64,000 nt of DNA from positions 62,001 through 126,000 of the forward strand of contig NZ_JAUSWH010000007.1 in the NCBI RefSeq assembly GCF_030815125.1, given 5' to 3'. The notes under the pieces are model-generated. The model was not told where the DNA came from and ran no database searches. It was given only the letters and a program-made list of their open reading frames with translations. The position numbers and the translations under genes are program-made. Every line of letters begins with the position of its first letter. Position 1 is the first letter of the stretch. This document shows, piece after piece, positions 27,940 through 36,115 of the stretch. The DNA comes from Allorhizobium paknamense. Its GTDB lineage: Bacteria > Pseudomonadota > Alphaproteobacteria > Rhizobiales > Rhizobiaceae.

Positions 27940-28026
27940 ACCAAGGCATCGAAGATGCTGACGCATCCTCGCCTTGAGATATTCGAAAAGGGAATACGAA
28001 CGGTCATTTTCAATGACCGTTCGTAT
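27940..28026. repeat. Family B mosaic repeat, short form (87 bp)
   Basis: Begins TACCAAGGCATCGAAGATGC immediately after the DUF6165-like stop and ends in the hairpin ATACGAACGGTCATT / AATGACCGTTCGTAT. Compared with the 124-bp copies at 51035 and 52877 it lacks an internal block of about 37 bases. The stem bases differ from the other copies in a compensated way (CGG/CCG instead of GAG/CTC). It lies inside a likely operon, so it would be transcribed. Confidence 0.85.
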
Positions 28027-28076
28027 CAGGCGCATAGTGCCGCCGCACATGGCTCGGCATCTGGGGGGAAGGCGTT

Positions 28077-31000
28077 ATGACGACGCAAATGATCGCCGAC
28101 TGCCGCGCGCTGATTGCCGGTGGGCGGCTGGACGAAGCGCTCGCAAGGCTCGAGGCGCTCCATCGGCAGGAGCCGGACAATCCGGATGTCTGCCACTATC
28201 TCGGATTGTGCCTGCATCTCAGCGGCCGTTCCGCCGATGCCTTGCCCTTTTTCGAACAGGCGGTGACGTTGAGCCCCGGTCAGGCCGGGGTGCATCAGAA
28301 CATGGCGCTGGCGCTGATGGCGGTGCAGGCTCCCGAAGAGGCCGCTGGCCATGCCCGGCAGGCGATCGAACTGGAGCCGGAGAGCGTGGGGGCACGGCTC
28401 AATCTCGTGCTGGCGCTGACGGCGCTTAACCGCTGGGAAGAGGCTCGCTCCATCTGCCGCGAGGCGCTGGATTTGCGTCCTGACGATCCGGCGGCTCTTG
28501 GCCAGATGGGGGTGATCCTCATGGAACTTGGGGAGTGGGAGGCGGGAGAAGCCCATCTCCGGCAGGCCATTGCGCTCCGTCCAGAGGTCGAGAGCTTCTA
28601 TAATCTCGGTGTTCTCCTGCAAAAGAGCCAGAGGATCGAGGAGGCCATCGGCGCCTATGGCGAGGCCTTGCGGCTCGATCCGCTGCATGAGCGTTCGGCC
28701 AATAATCTCGCCGCCTGCTTCCGCCTGAAGGGCGAACTTTCGCTCGCGGAGCGGGTGCTGAACCGGCTGATCGAGGCAAGGCCTGAACCGGTGCACCGCT
28801 TCAACCGCGCTTGCCTGCGGCTTCTCGCCGGGCGCTGGACCGAGGCCTGGGCCGAGTATGAATTGCGCGCCGAGGCAACCGGCATCCCCTTTCCCGCTGC
28901 CCTTTCCGAAAGCCCGCGCTGGCAGGGCGAAAACCTGGGTGAGGGCACGCTCGTTATCCTCCACGAGCAGGGGCTGGGCGATAGTTTGCAATTCGTCCGG
29001 CTTTTGCCGCGCATTGCCGGTCGCGCCGGCAAAATCATCTTCATCTGCCAGCCGCAATTGCTGCGGCTTCTTTCGAGCCTTTCGATTTTCCAGGATGAAA
29101 CCGGCCCGTTCCAACTGCTGCCGCATGGCGCCAACTGGCCCGCCGCAGATGCCTGGCTGCCGCTTCTGTCCCTTCCCGGCGTGTTGAACCTTTCGCCTGA
29201 CACAGTCAGCGAAAAGACGCCTTATCTGAAGGCCGAGGCGAGTGTCGTTGATCGCTGGCAGGATTGGCTCGATGGCTTGGAGGCAGAGGATGCGCCGCGG
29301 CGTTTGCGTATTGGCCTCAGCTGGCAGGGCAATCCCAAGGCCTATGGTGAGCCGGGACGCTCGCTGCCGCTCTCAGCCTTCGCACCACTTGCGGGTTTTT
29401 CCGAGGAGATCCGCTGGGTTGCCCTGCAAAAGGGCGAGGCCCTTGATCAGGTCTCTGGGCAAGCCTTGCCGCTCTGTGTGCCGGAAACGTTCGATGACGG
29501 GCCGGATGCCTTTATCGATACGGCGGCGCTGATCCTCAGCCTCGATCTTGTCATCACCTCCGACACGGCGGTGGCGCATCTTGCCGGGGCGCTGGGCCGT
29601 CCGGTCTGGCTTTTGCTGCGCAAGGCGCCGGACTGGCGCTGGGGCATGGAAGGGCTGCTGACCGACTGGTATCCTACCCTCCGCCTTTTCCGTCAGACGG
29701 TGCCGGGGGATTGGGCAGGCGTGATGCAGGCCGTGCAGCAGGAATTGAAGGCCCTCCTGGCTGCTCCGAAGCTGGCAGACATTGACCCATCTGCGCCGGA
29801 AACTACGCTCAACGAGGCGATCCGGCTGCATCAGGCGCGGGATTTTTCCGCTGCCGTCAGGCTCTATCGGCATTTGCTGGCTGTCCGCTTCGAAGAAGCG
29901 CGGGTGCTGAACCTGCTCGGCATGGCCTTCATGGAGGCGGGTGGCCGCAGTGCCTCGGCCGCCAGACAGGCCTTGCCCTTTTCCGCCCGCTCGGTGGCCC
30001 TGCGCCCGGATGTGCCGGATCACTGGAGCAATTTCGCCATTGCGCTGGATGCCGCAGGCCATGGCCCGGACGGGCTTCGGGCGCTGAGGCATGCGCTGAC
30101 CTTTCACCCCGATCACGTTCCCTCGCATCTGGCGCTGGCGCGGCGCGAGACGGCCCAGGGCCGGGCGGAAGATGCCCTGCACCGGGCAGGCCAGGTGGTC
30201 AAGGCCTATCCGAATTTCGCCCATGGGCTTTCGATTTTCGCCGGGGCGGCTCTGGCGCTCGGACGGTTTGACGAGGCGGAAGAGGCCATGCGGCGCGCCT
30301 GCCGGATTGAACCGGCCTCGGCGGCCCATCTCGTGCAATTGGGGGCGATCCTCCTCAAGAAGAAGGCCCCACAGGAGGCGGCCCGTGCCTGGGAAAAGGC
30401 GCTGGTACTGGAACCCGGCAATGCCGATGCCTGGAGCAATCTCGGCGTTGCCGAGCGCAATCACGGGCTGGCGGAGATCGCCGCCTTCTTCCAGAAGCGT
30501 GGCACGGAGATGCAGCCGAACCATGCGGAAGCCTGGAGCAACCTCGGCATCAGCTTGCTCGATGCCGGCTATGAGGGCGAGGCGCGGGACGCTTTTACCA
30601 AAGCCATCGCCATCCGCCCGCATTATGCCGATGCCGAAATGGCGCTTGGCATGGCGCTGATGAACGAGGGCCGTCTGGAAGAGGGCCTGCCGCTCTATGA
30701 ACGGCGGTTCCAGGTGGAGACGCTGGGCATTGACCGCAGCCGCGTGCGCCTGCCCGAATGGCAGGGCGAGGACCTGACCGGTAAATCCATTCTGGTGCTG
30801 GCGGAACAGGGCTTTGGCGATGCCTTTCAGTTTGTCCGTTATGTGCGGCTGTTGAAGCAGCGCGGCGCGGCGCGGATCATGGTTGGCTGCCGCCGCAAGA
30901 TCGCGGTGCTGATGGCCAGCATGGACGGTGTGGACGGTATCGTCTGCGAAAACGACCCCGTGCCGCCGCTCGACTATCACATCTTCATGATGAGCCTGCC

Positions 31001-33104
31001 GCTGCGCTTCGGCACGCGGGTTCAAACCATCCCGGCCTTTCCGGCCTATCTGGCCGCCGAGCCCGAATGCGTCACCCGCTGGGCGGAATGGCTGTCGCAG
31101 AAGCCGGGCTTCCGGGTTGGCCTCGTCTGGCAGGGCAATCCCGATCCGCAGGTGGACAAGGGCCGTTCCTATCCGCTGCGCGTGCTGGCGCCGCTCGCCA
31201 GGATCGAGGGCGTGCGGCTGATCGCCTTGCAGAAGGGCGCGGGCGAGGAGCAGATCGAAGAGGTTTCCTTTGCGGTGGAGCGACCGCCGGAAGGCTTCGA
31301 TGAGGGGCCGGACGCCTTTGTCGATACGGCGGCGCTGATCATGAACCTCGATCTCGTCATTACCTCCGATACGGCGGTGGCGCATCTGGCGGGTGCGCTG
31401 GGCAAGCCGGTCTGGGTGATCCTCAAATCCCATGCCGAATGGCGCTGGCTGCGGGGCCGTTCCGACAGTCCCTGGTATCCGCGCTCCCGGTTGTTTCGCC
31501 GGGTGGAGGGAGAGCAAGAGGCTGAACCCTTTGCCGGACCCGCTCACCGCGTGGCCGAAGCGCTGAAACGCCTCGTGGCCGGGGATCGGGCAATGCTGTT
31601 CGTCACCGAGGAGCCGGTGGTCGAGGTGCAGCCGCGTTCCGAGCCGCAAAAGCGGCTGGCCCTTGCCATTCAGGCGCATATGGCCGGGGATACGGTCAAG
31701 GCCGAGGCAGCTTATGCCGCGCTGCTGCACGAAGAGGCCGTGCGGGCCGAGGCCTTGCATATGCTGGGCGGCCTTGCCATCGAGCAGCTCAACTACCCCC
31801 GCGCCTTGCTGTTTCTGGAGGCGGCGCGGTCGCTCGGCCTCGCAACGCCCGCCTTCCAGACCAATTTTTCCATTGTGCTGCGGCATCTGGGCCGGATCGA
31901 CGAGGCCGAAGGCCTGCTGCGTCAGAGCCTTGCGTCCAGCCCCAGCGCGGAAGCCTTCATGACGCTCGGCAATCTGCTGCGTGACACCGATCGCCATGAG
32001 GAAGCGCTGGAGGCTTACGATGCTTCGCTGGCCTTGCGCTCCGATCTTGCCAAGACCCATCGCGGCAAAGGCAATGCGCTGCGTGAAATGGGCCGTCCCG
32101 AAGAGGCGGTGGCGTGCCTGACCCGGGCGCTGGAGCTGGAGCCGGAGGATGCCGAAACCCTCATTGACAGGGCGCATGCGCATCTGATGGCCGGGCATTT
32201 GCCGCAAGGCTTTGCCGATTATGAAGCGCGCTGGCGCGGCGCGGAACTGGTGGCGCGCAGCCTGCCCATGCCGCGCTGGGATGGAGCGGTGACGCCCGGC
32301 GCGCGGCTTCTCATCCATGGCGAACAGGGCCTCGGCGACCAGATCCAGTTTGCCCGCTTCCTGCGACCGGCGATCAGCCGGGTGGGCTTCGTCATCCTGG
32401 AGGTGCGCGAGCCGCTGGTGGGTCTTTTTGCGCTGCTCACCCGCGGCTGGCCGAATATCGACATCCGCCGTCAGGGCATTGACCCGGTTGACGATGCGGA
32501 TCTTGAAATTCCGATGCTGAGCCTGCCGCTTGTGCTTGGCACTACGCTGGAGAGCTTGCCCGCACCGGCCATGTTCCGGCCAGACCCGCGTCGGGTGGCG
32601 GCCTGGGAGGCGCGCTTTGCCCATCGGGAAAGCCTGCGTGTCGGGCTGGTCTGGCAGGGCAATCCCAATGCCCGGGCCGACAAGGGCCGCTCGCCACCGC
32701 TCAAGGCGCTGGAACTTTTGTTCAAGGTGGAAGGTGTGCATTGGGTCGCCCTGCAATTCAAGGACGGGCTGGAACAGGTCAAGGGGCTGGATTTTGCCGC
32801 CGCCATGGAGTTGCCGGGCCGCGATCTCGGCGATTTCGCCGAAACCGCCGCCGCGATCTCCGCGCTCGATCTCGTCATTTCCTCCTGCACCTCGACACTG
32901 CATCTGGCCGCCTCGCTCGGCGTGCCGACCTTCGCACTTCTCAAATATGGCGCCGACTGGCGCTGGATGGCCGGGCGACAGGACAGTCCCTGGTATCCGG
33001 GCCTCAGGCTTTTCCGCCAGTCGCGTGCGGGCGACTGGGCGGGTGTGGCCGAGGCTGCGGCGGCGGAGCTTCGCTATTTTACGGGAGCCCGTCATGACGG
33101 ATGA
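28077..33104 (+). CDS. Triple-module TPR plus GT9/GT41-like glycosyltransferase protein
   Basis: A 1675-residue cytoplasmic protein built from three tandem modules, each with TPR helices followed by a glycosyltransferase-like Rossmann region. TPRs cover about 1-235, 575-865 and 1190-1370. Transferase regions start with HEQGLGDSLQF (about 294), AEQGFGDAFQF (about 906) and GEQGLGDQIQF (about 1410). Each has a W-Q-G-N-P strand and the end WYPxxRLFR. The donor-site motif is TSDTAVAHLAGALG in modules 1 and 2 but SSCTSTLHLAASLG in module 3. GGGGGAAGG precedes the ATG. Likely protein O-glycosylation enzyme by analogy with TPR-bearing transferases; target and sugar are not shown. Confidence 0.85.
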   Translation: MTTQMIADCRALIAGGRLDEALARLEALHRQEPDNPDVCHYLGLCLHLSGRSADALPFFEQAVTLSPGQAGVHQNMALALMAVQAPEEAAGHARQAIELEPESVGARLNLVLALTALNRWEEARSICREALDLRPDDPAALGQMGVILMELGEWEAGEAHLRQAIALRPEVESFYNLGVLLQKSQRIEEAIGAYGEALRLDPLHERSANNLAACFRLKGELSLAERVLNRLIEARPEPVHRFNRACLRLLAGRWTEAWAEYELRAEATGIPFPAALSESPRWQGENLGEGTLVILHEQGLGDSLQFVRLLPRIAGRAGKIIFICQPQLLRLLSSLSIFQDETGPFQLLPHGANWPAADAWLPLLSLPGVLNLSPDTVSEKTPYLKAEASVVDRWQDWLDGLEAEDAPRRLRIGLSWQGNPKAYGEPGRSLPLSAFAPLAGFSEEIRWVALQKGEALDQVSGQALPLCVPETFDDGPDAFIDTAALILSLDLVITSDTAVAHLAGALGRPVWLLLRKAPDWRWGMEGLLTDWYPTLRLFRQTVPGDWAGVMQAVQQELKALLAAPKLADIDPSAPETTLNEAIRLHQARDFSAAVRLYRHLLAVRFEEARVLNLLGMAFMEAGGRSASAARQALPFSARSVALRPDVPDHWSNFAIALDAAGHGPDGLRALRHALTFHPDHVPSHLALARRETAQGRAEDALHRAGQVVKAYPNFAHGLSIFAGAALALGRFDEAEEAMRRACRIEPASAAHLVQLGAILLKKKAPQEAARAWEKALVLEPGNADAWSNLGVAERNHGLAEIAAFFQKRGTEMQPNHAEAWSNLGISLLDAGYEGEARDAFTKAIAIRPHYADAEMALGMALMNEGRLEEGLPLYERRFQVETLGIDRSRVRLPEWQGEDLTGKSILVLAEQGFGDAFQFVRYVRLLKQRGAARIMVGCRRKIAVLMASMDGVDGIVCENDPVPPLDYHIFMMSLPLRFGTRVQTIPAFPAYLAAEPECVTRWAEWLSQKPGFRVGLVWQGNPDPQVDKGRSYPLRVLAPLARIEGVRLIALQKGAGEEQIEEVSFAVERPPEGFDEGPDAFVDTAALIMNLDLVITSDTAVAHLAGALGKPVWVILKSHAEWRWLRGRSDSPWYPRSRLFRRVEGEQEAEPFAGPAHRVAEALKRLVAGDRAMLFVTEEPVVEVQPRSEPQKRLALAIQAHMAGDTVKAEAAYAALLHEEAVRAEALHMLGGLAIEQLNYPRALLFLEAARSLGLATPAFQTNFSIVLRHLGRIDEAEGLLRQSLASSPSAEAFMTLGNLLRDTDRHEEALEAYDASLALRSDLAKTHRGKGNALREMGRPEEAVACLTRALELEPEDAETLIDRAHAHLMAGHLPQGFADYEARWRGAELVARSLPMPRWDGAVTPGARLLIHGEQGLGDQIQFARFLRPAISRVGFVILEVREPLVGLFALLTRGWPNIDIRRQGIDPVDDADLEIPMLSLPLVLGTTLESLPAPAMFRPDPRRVAAWEARFAHRESLRVGLVWQGNPNARADKGRSPPLKALELLFKVEGVHWVALQFKDGLEQVKGLDFAAAMELPGRDLGDFAETAAAISALDLVISSCTSTLHLAASLGVPTFALLKYGADWRWMAGRQDSPWYPGLRLFRQSRAGDWAGVAEAAAAELRYFTGARHDG

Positions 33105-34617
33105 GCTGCTGCTGGACGCCTTTGAAAAACACCGCGCCGGCGCTCTTGCCGATGCGGCCCTGCTCTACGAGCAGATCCTGGCGGAAGATCCCGATCAGGT
33201 AGATGCGCTCAGGCTTCTCGCCTCGGCCCGCCGGTCGCTCGGGCAACTGCCGGAGGCGCTTTCGCTGTATGCCCGGGCGCTTAGGCTGGCCCCGGACCAT
33301 GCCGATATCTGGTTCAACCTCGGCAATGCGCTGTCGGCGGCGGGGCGCGAGGCGGACGCGCTGGAATCCTACCGCCGGGCGGCAGAGCTTCAGCCGCAGA
33401 ATGCCGAGGCGCATGCCCATATCGGCATTTGCCTTGCCAACCGCAATGATCTCGCCGGTGCCGCCGACGCCTATCGCACTGCGCTGGCGCTCGATCCGCA
33501 AAACCGGATCGCCATCCACAATCTCGGCAATGTCCTCTCGGAAATGGGGGAGGCCGAGGCTGCCATCCGACAATTGCGTCAGGCCGTTTCCCTTTATCCC
33601 GATCTGGCGGAGGCCCACTACAATCTCGGCCTGAACCTGCTGCGCGCCGGGGATTTTGCCGGTGGCTTCAAGGCCTATGAATGGCGCTGGCGGGCTGAAG
33701 GTTTCCCGGCCACCGCCCGCCACACCGAAATCACCGATTGGGACGGGCGGCCTTTTCCCGGCAAGCGCCTGCTGGTTCATGCCGAACAGGGACTTGGCGA
33801 TACCATCCAGTTCGTGAAGCTTCTGCCGCTGGTCAAATCGCTGGGCGGCGAGGTGATCCTGCAAGTGCCCGACAAGCTTCTGCGGCTGTTGCGGGATGTG
33901 GCGGGTGCCGACCGCGTGCAATCCGCCGATCCGGAGCCGGGCGAGGTGGATTATCAGGTGCCGTTGCTGGGTGTGCCACACCGGCTGCAATTAACCCTCG
34001 GCAGCATTCCCGGCGCAAAAGCCTATCTGGCGGCAGATCCAGACTCCGTTGCCCGGTGGCGGCAAAAGCTGGCGCTCGGGAATGATCGTCCTGTGTTCGG
34101 TTTCGTCTGGCGTGGCAATCCGCTCTCTCCCTCCGACAAGGGCCGGAGCCTCAAGGGGCCGGAGGCGCTCAAACCCTTCGCAGGCCTCGGGCATGCGCGG
34201 CTGATGGCCTTGCAGAAACTGGAGCCGGAAGAGATCGAACCGGCGGATACCCCATCCGGTTATCGGGTGGCGGGACTGGATTTCACGCTGGAATATCCCG
34301 GGCCGGATTTCGATGCCGGACCGGATGCCTTTATCGATACGGCGGCCATTCTCAGTCAACTCTCCGGCTTTGTCTCGGTCTGCACCGCGCCGCTGCATCT
34401 GGCGGGCGCACTTGGCGTGCCGTCGCTGGCTCTGCTGAAGGCCGTGCCGGACTGGCGCTGGGGGTTGAGGGAAAAGACCAGCCCCTGGTATCCGGCCATG
34501 CGGCTTTTCCGCCAGCCGGAGCCGGGAGATTTCGCCTCGGCGATTGCCGAGGCGGTGGGCTATTTTAGAGCATTTCCAGGAAAAGTGGGAACCGGTTTTC
34601 CGTCCGGAAATGCGTAA
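33094..34617 (+). CDS. Single-module TPR plus GT9/GT41-like glycosyltransferase protein
   Basis: A 507-residue relative of one module of the preceding protein. The ATG at 33094 overlaps the upstream stop by 11 bases and has GGGAG six bases upstream. TPR units cover residues 1 to about 205 (A-x-F-N-L-G-N-A-L type). The transferase-like part begins at HAEQGLGDTIQF and ends WYPAMRLFRQ. The donor-site motif reads SVCTAPLHLAGALG, so the D-T-A-V-A-H pattern is altered as in module 3 upstream. The final 17 or so residues (after YFRAFPGK) are encoded by a family A repeat that runs into the gene, so they are probably an added tail. Confidence 0.85.
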   Translation: MTDELLLDAFEKHRAGALADAALLYEQILAEDPDQVDALRLLASARRSLGQLPEALSLYARALRLAPDHADIWFNLGNALSAAGREADALESYRRAAELQPQNAEAHAHIGICLANRNDLAGAADAYRTALALDPQNRIAIHNLGNVLSEMGEAEAAIRQLRQAVSLYPDLAEAHYNLGLNLLRAGDFAGGFKAYEWRWRAEGFPATARHTEITDWDGRPFPGKRLLVHAEQGLGDTIQFVKLLPLVKSLGGEVILQVPDKLLRLLRDVAGADRVQSADPEPGEVDYQVPLLGVPHRLQLTLGSIPGAKAYLAADPDSVARWRQKLALGNDRPVFGFVWRGNPLSPSDKGRSLKGPEALKPFAGLGHARLMALQKLEPEEIEPADTPSGYRVAGLDFTLEYPGPDFDAGPDAFIDTAAILSQLSGFVSVCTAPLHLAGALGVPSLALLKAVPDWRWGLREKTSPWYPAMRLFRQPEPGDFASAIAEAVGYFRAFPGKVGTGFPSGNA

Positions 34618-34668
34618 AAACAAAGAGTTAGAGCGCCGATCTGATTCGATCAGATCGAAAAGCGCTCT
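34567..34668. repeat. Family A repeat plus adjoining hairpin
   Basis: 34567-34634 runs from AGAGCATTTCCAGGAAAAGT through CCGTCCGGAAATGCGTAAAA to GTTAGAGC. Its reverse complement nearly matches 56163-56230. An adjoining hairpin (AGAGCGC, GATCTGAT, then the complements, ending GCGCTCT at 34668) follows, with a 3-base apical loop. The repeat includes the last codons and stop of the TPR-glycosyltransferase gene and lies between two convergent genes, where the hairpin may terminate both. Confidence 0.8.
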
Positions 34669-35869
34669 AAATATAGCTCTTGATGATTGATTTCATCTGG
34701 TCCGCCGTGCGCGACCAGGTGAAACCCGCGAGCTTTGCTGCGCCGCGTTCGCCGCGCCGTCTCGCATCGTTGCGGTCGCGCCAGGCGCGCTCCAGTGCGT
34801 CTTCAATCTCATCGACACTGCTTTCGCCCCAGCCGACGACATCGCCGACGCCAGCACCTTCACCCGCCACCGGGGCCTGCGCCTGCAACGCATAGCAATT
34901 GCCGCCATCGATCAGGTCCAGATGGCCGGTATTGGCGGAAAGAATGGTCGGCACGCCGCAGGCCATGCATTCCATCGCCACCAGATTGGTGCCGCCCTCG
35001 CTGCGATTGGGGAAGACCGCGACATCCATTTCTCTCAGAATCGGCGGCATCAGCGCATTTGGCACGCTGCCGAGATCAAGGAATTGCCGCGCATCGATGT
35101 CATTGGCGGCAATCCAGGCGGCGTGGTCGATCACGCCCTTGTCATTGGTGCCGATGGCGGCGGCCTTGCCAGAGCGGTTCAGGGTCAGCGCAAATTGCGG
35201 CCAGGGGCTGTGCCAGGCGGTCACCAGCAAGGCTTCCGGATGGCGCTTGGCGAAGCGGGCAAAGGCCGCAACCACCAGATCCTGCCCCTTGCGAAGCTCA
35301 AGCTTGCCGCCGGAAAACACCAGGAAGCGGTCTGAGAGCACGCCCTGTCGCGGGCCGGGGTGAAACAGCGTCTGGTCCACGCCCTGAATGACGGTGGTGA
35401 CATTGGTAAGTCCATGCGCACGCATGATTCGCTCATTCCAGGTCGATCCGGCGATCACCAGTTTCAACCCGCGCGCCCGCGCCCTGGCCTCCTCGGAAAG
35501 CTGCGGCAGTTCGAAAAACACCACGCCCAGCGTCGGTGATCCGGAAAGCTGAACGCCTTTCGGCCCCGGCGAGGTGGTGAAATCATTGCCAAGCCCGGCC
35601 AGAAGCGGCGTGTTGACGGTGAGCGTCGTGGCGCTTTCCGCCTCGATCTTGCGGGCAAGATCGGCGGAGGCGGCAAAAAAGCCGTTTAAAGCCCGCCGCC
35701 GCAGCGGGTCGACGACGATCTGGTCGGCCTGAAGCGGAAAGGAGGTGACGGGCTCCAGGTCCCGGTCCTGCGACCAGTTGAGCGCTAGGTTGAGGCCGTA
35801 AATGCCCCAGCCGAAAAAGCTGGAAATACCCCAGTGAATAATGACAGGCCGTCGGGAATGGGAGTTCAA
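34667..35869 (-). CDS. GT4-type glycosyltransferase
   Basis: Cytoplasmic GT-B glycosyltransferase, 400 residues, resembling group 1 (GT4) enzymes. The C-terminal half has VFSGGKLELRKGQDLVVAAF, an acceptor/donor loop, then VFPNRSEGGTNLVAMECMACG, which corresponds to the E-x7-E donor site, and GVPTILSANTGHLDL. The start appears to be the TTG at 35869, with AAGGA eight bases upstream; no ATG lies near the N terminus HWGISSFFGWGIYG. It is convergent with the TPR-transferase gene and divergent from the secretion genes. Probably adds a sugar in the same pathway; inferred from context. Confidence 0.85.
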   Translation of the reverse strand: MNSHSRRPVIIHWGISSFFGWGIYGLNLALNWSQDRDLEPVTSFPLQADQIVVDPLRRRALNGFFAASADLARKIEAESATTLTVNTPLLAGLGNDFTTSPGPKGVQLSGSPTLGVVFFELPQLSEEARARARGLKLVIAGSTWNERIMRAHGLTNVTTVIQGVDQTLFHPGPRQGVLSDRFLVFSGGKLELRKGQDLVVAAFARFAKRHPEALLVTAWHSPWPQFALTLNRSGKAAAIGTNDKGVIDHAAWIAANDIDARQFLDLGSVPNALMPPILREMDVAVFPNRSEGGTNLVAMECMACGVPTILSANTGHLDLIDGGNCYALQAQAPVAGEGAGVGDVVGWGESSVDEIEDALERAWRDRNDARRRGERGAAKLAGFTWSRTADQMKSIIKSYI

Positions 35870-36115
35870 CGGGCAATCCTTCGGTGATTCGCTTCTCCAT
35901 CAAGCTTACAGCGCTTCCGCTGGCGCCGTGGCGTATCTCCTGTGGATAGAGCCGCTTGTCTTCATGGTTGTGGCGGGTGCCGGAATCCAGCATCGCGAAA
36001 GCTTGGGCCTCTACGGTCGGCTGGAATGGGTCCGTGAACGCCCGCATGAGGCGGCTTCGGACTGACCTGAGAACATTCGCCAAGGGGTGTTTGGCGAGGA
36101 TCAAGAGGTGTGTCG

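Noticed and set aside
29373-33095. A 1240-residue minus-strand open frame
   Set aside because: Mirror of the TPR-glycosyltransferase gene; no recognisable motif and atypical composition.
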